Origin: Prado023 sp963700395
Lineage (GTDB): Bacteria; Actinomycetota; Actinomycetes; S36-B12; CAIYMF01
NCBI GenBank assembly: GCA_963700395.1
Contig: CAVOXI010000001.1
Span: 186,001-250,000, forward strand
DNA length: 64,000 bases
Reading direction: 5' to 3'
Shown: positions 62,467-64,000 of the stretch, piece after piece
Numbering within the stretch: position 1 is the stretch's first letter
Layout: the number at the start of each line of letters is the position of its first letter
Made by a program: the position numbers and the translations under genes
The notes under the pieces: model-generated
The model's database searches: none
Seen by the model: only the letters and a program-made list of their open reading frames with translations
Told to the model about the DNA's origin: nothing

Positions 62467-64000
62467 TACCCGTCGGCGTGCTCGGCAAACGGGCCCAGCG
62501 GCTCCGTGGTGCCGATCACCGGGCCGGGCACCCGGATCAGCGGGCGCCCGGGACCCGGGCTGCGGCCCGGCGCCCACGTTGCCGTAGCGGTGCGCGGTCA
62601 CGCAGACGCTCTGCTCGTGCATCCACCGCGGGCCCTCCACCGCGACGGTGGCGGCGACCGGTCGTCGGTCGACGCTGATCCCGGCATCGAGGCCGGTGAC
62701 CGCGAGGTCACCGGGGTCCTCCGCGGACAGCCAGCGGACGCGGCTGACCTCGCGGTTGGCCACCGCGCCTGATGGCGTCCTCGACCGACTCCACTGCGGT
62801 GTCGGCCCCACGTGACGTCGGCGCTGCTCAGCACGATCCTGGTCCCGGTGCGTGCCGCGAGCCGGCGGACCGACTCCAGGTCGGTCGACCGGGTCGCCCG
62901 CGTCGACGCGCACCAGGACCGGTGCGCGCAGCGGGCGGTACCGGATGATGTTGCGCTCGACGGTGAGCCCGGTCAGGTCGCGGGCAGCGCTGCCCGTGCC
63001 TACCCACCACGCCTCGACGTCACCGCTGGTCAGCGCGACATCGCCGGGCGCCCAGTCGCGCAGGCAGGCCACGTAGTTCTCGCCGCCGGCCTTCGCCGTC
63101 GGACCGACCGCGGACTTCTTCCAGCCGCCGAACGGCTGCCGGTTGACCACGGCCCCGGTCGTCCCGCGGTTGACGTACGCGTTGCCGGCCTCGATGCGAT
63201 CGATCCACGTCTCGCACTCCGCCGGTGTCCAGCGCATGGATGCCGGCGGTGAGGCCGTACTCCACCATGTTCTGCCAGGCGATCGCGGTGTCCAGGTCAG
63301 GCGCGCGCATCACGCCCAGCACGGGGCCGAACCACTCCGTCAGGTGCGTCCATGAGCCCGGCTGCACGCCGATCTTGACCCCGGGCTCCACATGTGGCCG
63401 GTCGCGTCGAGCTGCTTGGGCGCCACCAGCCATGACTCGCCGGGCTCCAGGGTGGTCAGGGCGCGCAGCAGCGGGCCCTCCGCCGGACGGATCACGGGGC
63501 CGATCACCGTTGCCGGGTCCGGCCCGGCTCCCACGACCTCCGTGGTGACTGCGTCGCGCAGCTGCCGCAGGAACGCGGGGTTGTCGTGGATCGACGCCTC
63601 GACGATCGCCAGGCTGGCCGCGGAGCACTTCTGGCCTGCGTGGCCGAACGCGGAGGACACGAGGTCCTTGACGGCGGCGTCGATGTCGGCGGTCGCGGAG
63701 ATCAGCAGGGCGTTCTTGCCCGACGTCTCGGCCATCAGCCGAAGGTCGGGCCGCCACGCGGTGAACATCCGCGCGGTCGCGAACGAGCCGGTGAGGATCA
63801 CCGCGTCGACGCCCTGGTGGGTCACCAGGTGCTGGCCCACCTCGTCGTCGCGCGTCGGCACGAACTGCAGGACGTCGCGCGGGACCCCGGCACGCCACAG
63901 CTGCTGGACCAGCGAGCCACGCGGTGGCCACGGTCTCGGGCGCGGGCTTGAGGATGACCGCGTTGCCCGCGGCCAGGGAGGCGAGGACCCCACCGGCGGG
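62467..64000 (-). CDS. putA: P5C dehydrogenase half of a PutA-type proline oxidase (partial, multiple frameshifts)
   Basis: The fragment is the C-terminal 500 or so residues of a bifunctional proline dehydrogenase/delta-1-pyrroline-5-carboxylate dehydrogenase; the proline-oxidase half lies beyond the right edge. Visible are VILTGSFATARMF, LMAETSGKNALLIS, SAFGHAGQKCSAASLAIVEA (catalytic Cys), GVMRAPDLDTAIAWQN and YVNRGTTGAVVNRQPFGGWKKS. A further C-terminal domain of about 170 residues follows. Several shifts break it near 63930, 63390, 63220, 62900 and 62600. A monofunctional RocA-type enzyme is possible, but the length of the end domain and KCSAASL favour PutA. Confidence 0.78.

Noticed and set aside
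1..64000. tRNA, rRNA, CRISPR or insertion sequence
   Set aside because: No cloverleaf-like segment, repeat-spacer array, transposase motif or terminal inverted repeats with target duplication was seen on either strand by eye.

Overview
The window is a very GC-rich stretch of chromosome from an actinobacterium. Four things support this. The codon third positions are almost all G or C. The order of conserved genes is the actinobacterial one (thiL, rpmB, fakA, recG, rsmD, coaD, sepIVA, DUF177, rpmF, rnc, mutM, smc, ftsY; ffh, rpsP, khpA, rimM, trmD, rplS, lepB, rnhB, yraN, comM, dprA, xerC, whiG, rpsB, tsf, pyrH, frr, cdsA, rlmN). A SepIVA-type divisome coiled-coil protein is present. Many genes have a TANNNT-like -10 element 6-8 nt before the start codon, the arrangement expected for leaderless mRNAs. 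No tRNA, rRNA, insertion sequence, prophage or CRISPR array was recognised, so almost all of the window is core genome.

Layout. 1-8 kb: end of an ABC-F ATPase, plsC-gpsA, a secreted GH25/DUF1906-like protein, a PLP-dependent Cys/Met enzyme divergent from ddl, an acetyltransferase and an IlvG-like ThDP enzyme. 8-23 kb: lipoprotein and Lrp-type protein divergent from thiL, then rpmB, fakA, recG, a NYN-domain protein, rsmD-coaD, sepIVA, DUF177-rpmF-rnc-mutM-acyP, a small coiled-coil protein and smc. 23.5-35.8 kb: a secreted NHL/IPT/FnIII protein between smc and ftsY, an AidB-like dehydrogenase, the nitrogen operon amtB-glnB-glnD with a GlnR-like box, a divergent TetR/epimerase pair and a YbhN-like membrane protein. 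35.9-54.9 kb: the SRP/ribosome/tRNA-modification/secretion block, DNA-uptake and recombination genes (comM, dprA, xerC), a WhiG-like sigma factor, then rpsB-tsf-pyrH-frr-cdsA-rlmN. 55-64 kb: acyl-CoA and amino-acid catabolism (PrpE-like ligase; a GntR-regulated acyl-CoA dehydrogenase/CoA-transferase operon resembling glutaryl-CoA metabolism; TesB thioesterase; an MFS carrier; the C-terminal half of PutA).

The most striking property of the sequence is about twenty genes broken by single-base shifts, many of them essential (rpsB, pyrH, frr, whiG). Most are +1 insertions, often in short G/C runs; a few are -1, two of them in long G runs. The shifts cluster (23.5-25.2, 44.7-48.4, 52-55 and 57-64 kb), while long blocks (8.6-18.5, 19-23.4, 29-44.7 kb) are clean. 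I read this mainly as residual sequencing or assembly error, so broken genes are annotated as full-length CDS with the shift positions noted.

Biologically, the most interesting items are a roughly 140-residue Ala/Glu/Val tail on ribosomal protein S2 with a similar shorter tail on S16, the predicted GntR, GlnR and TetR operators, pervasive leaderless promoters, a perfect 19-bp inverted repeat after the NYN gene, and two accessory enzymes (NYN protein, AlkZ/YcaQ-like glycosylase) embedded in housekeeping blocks.
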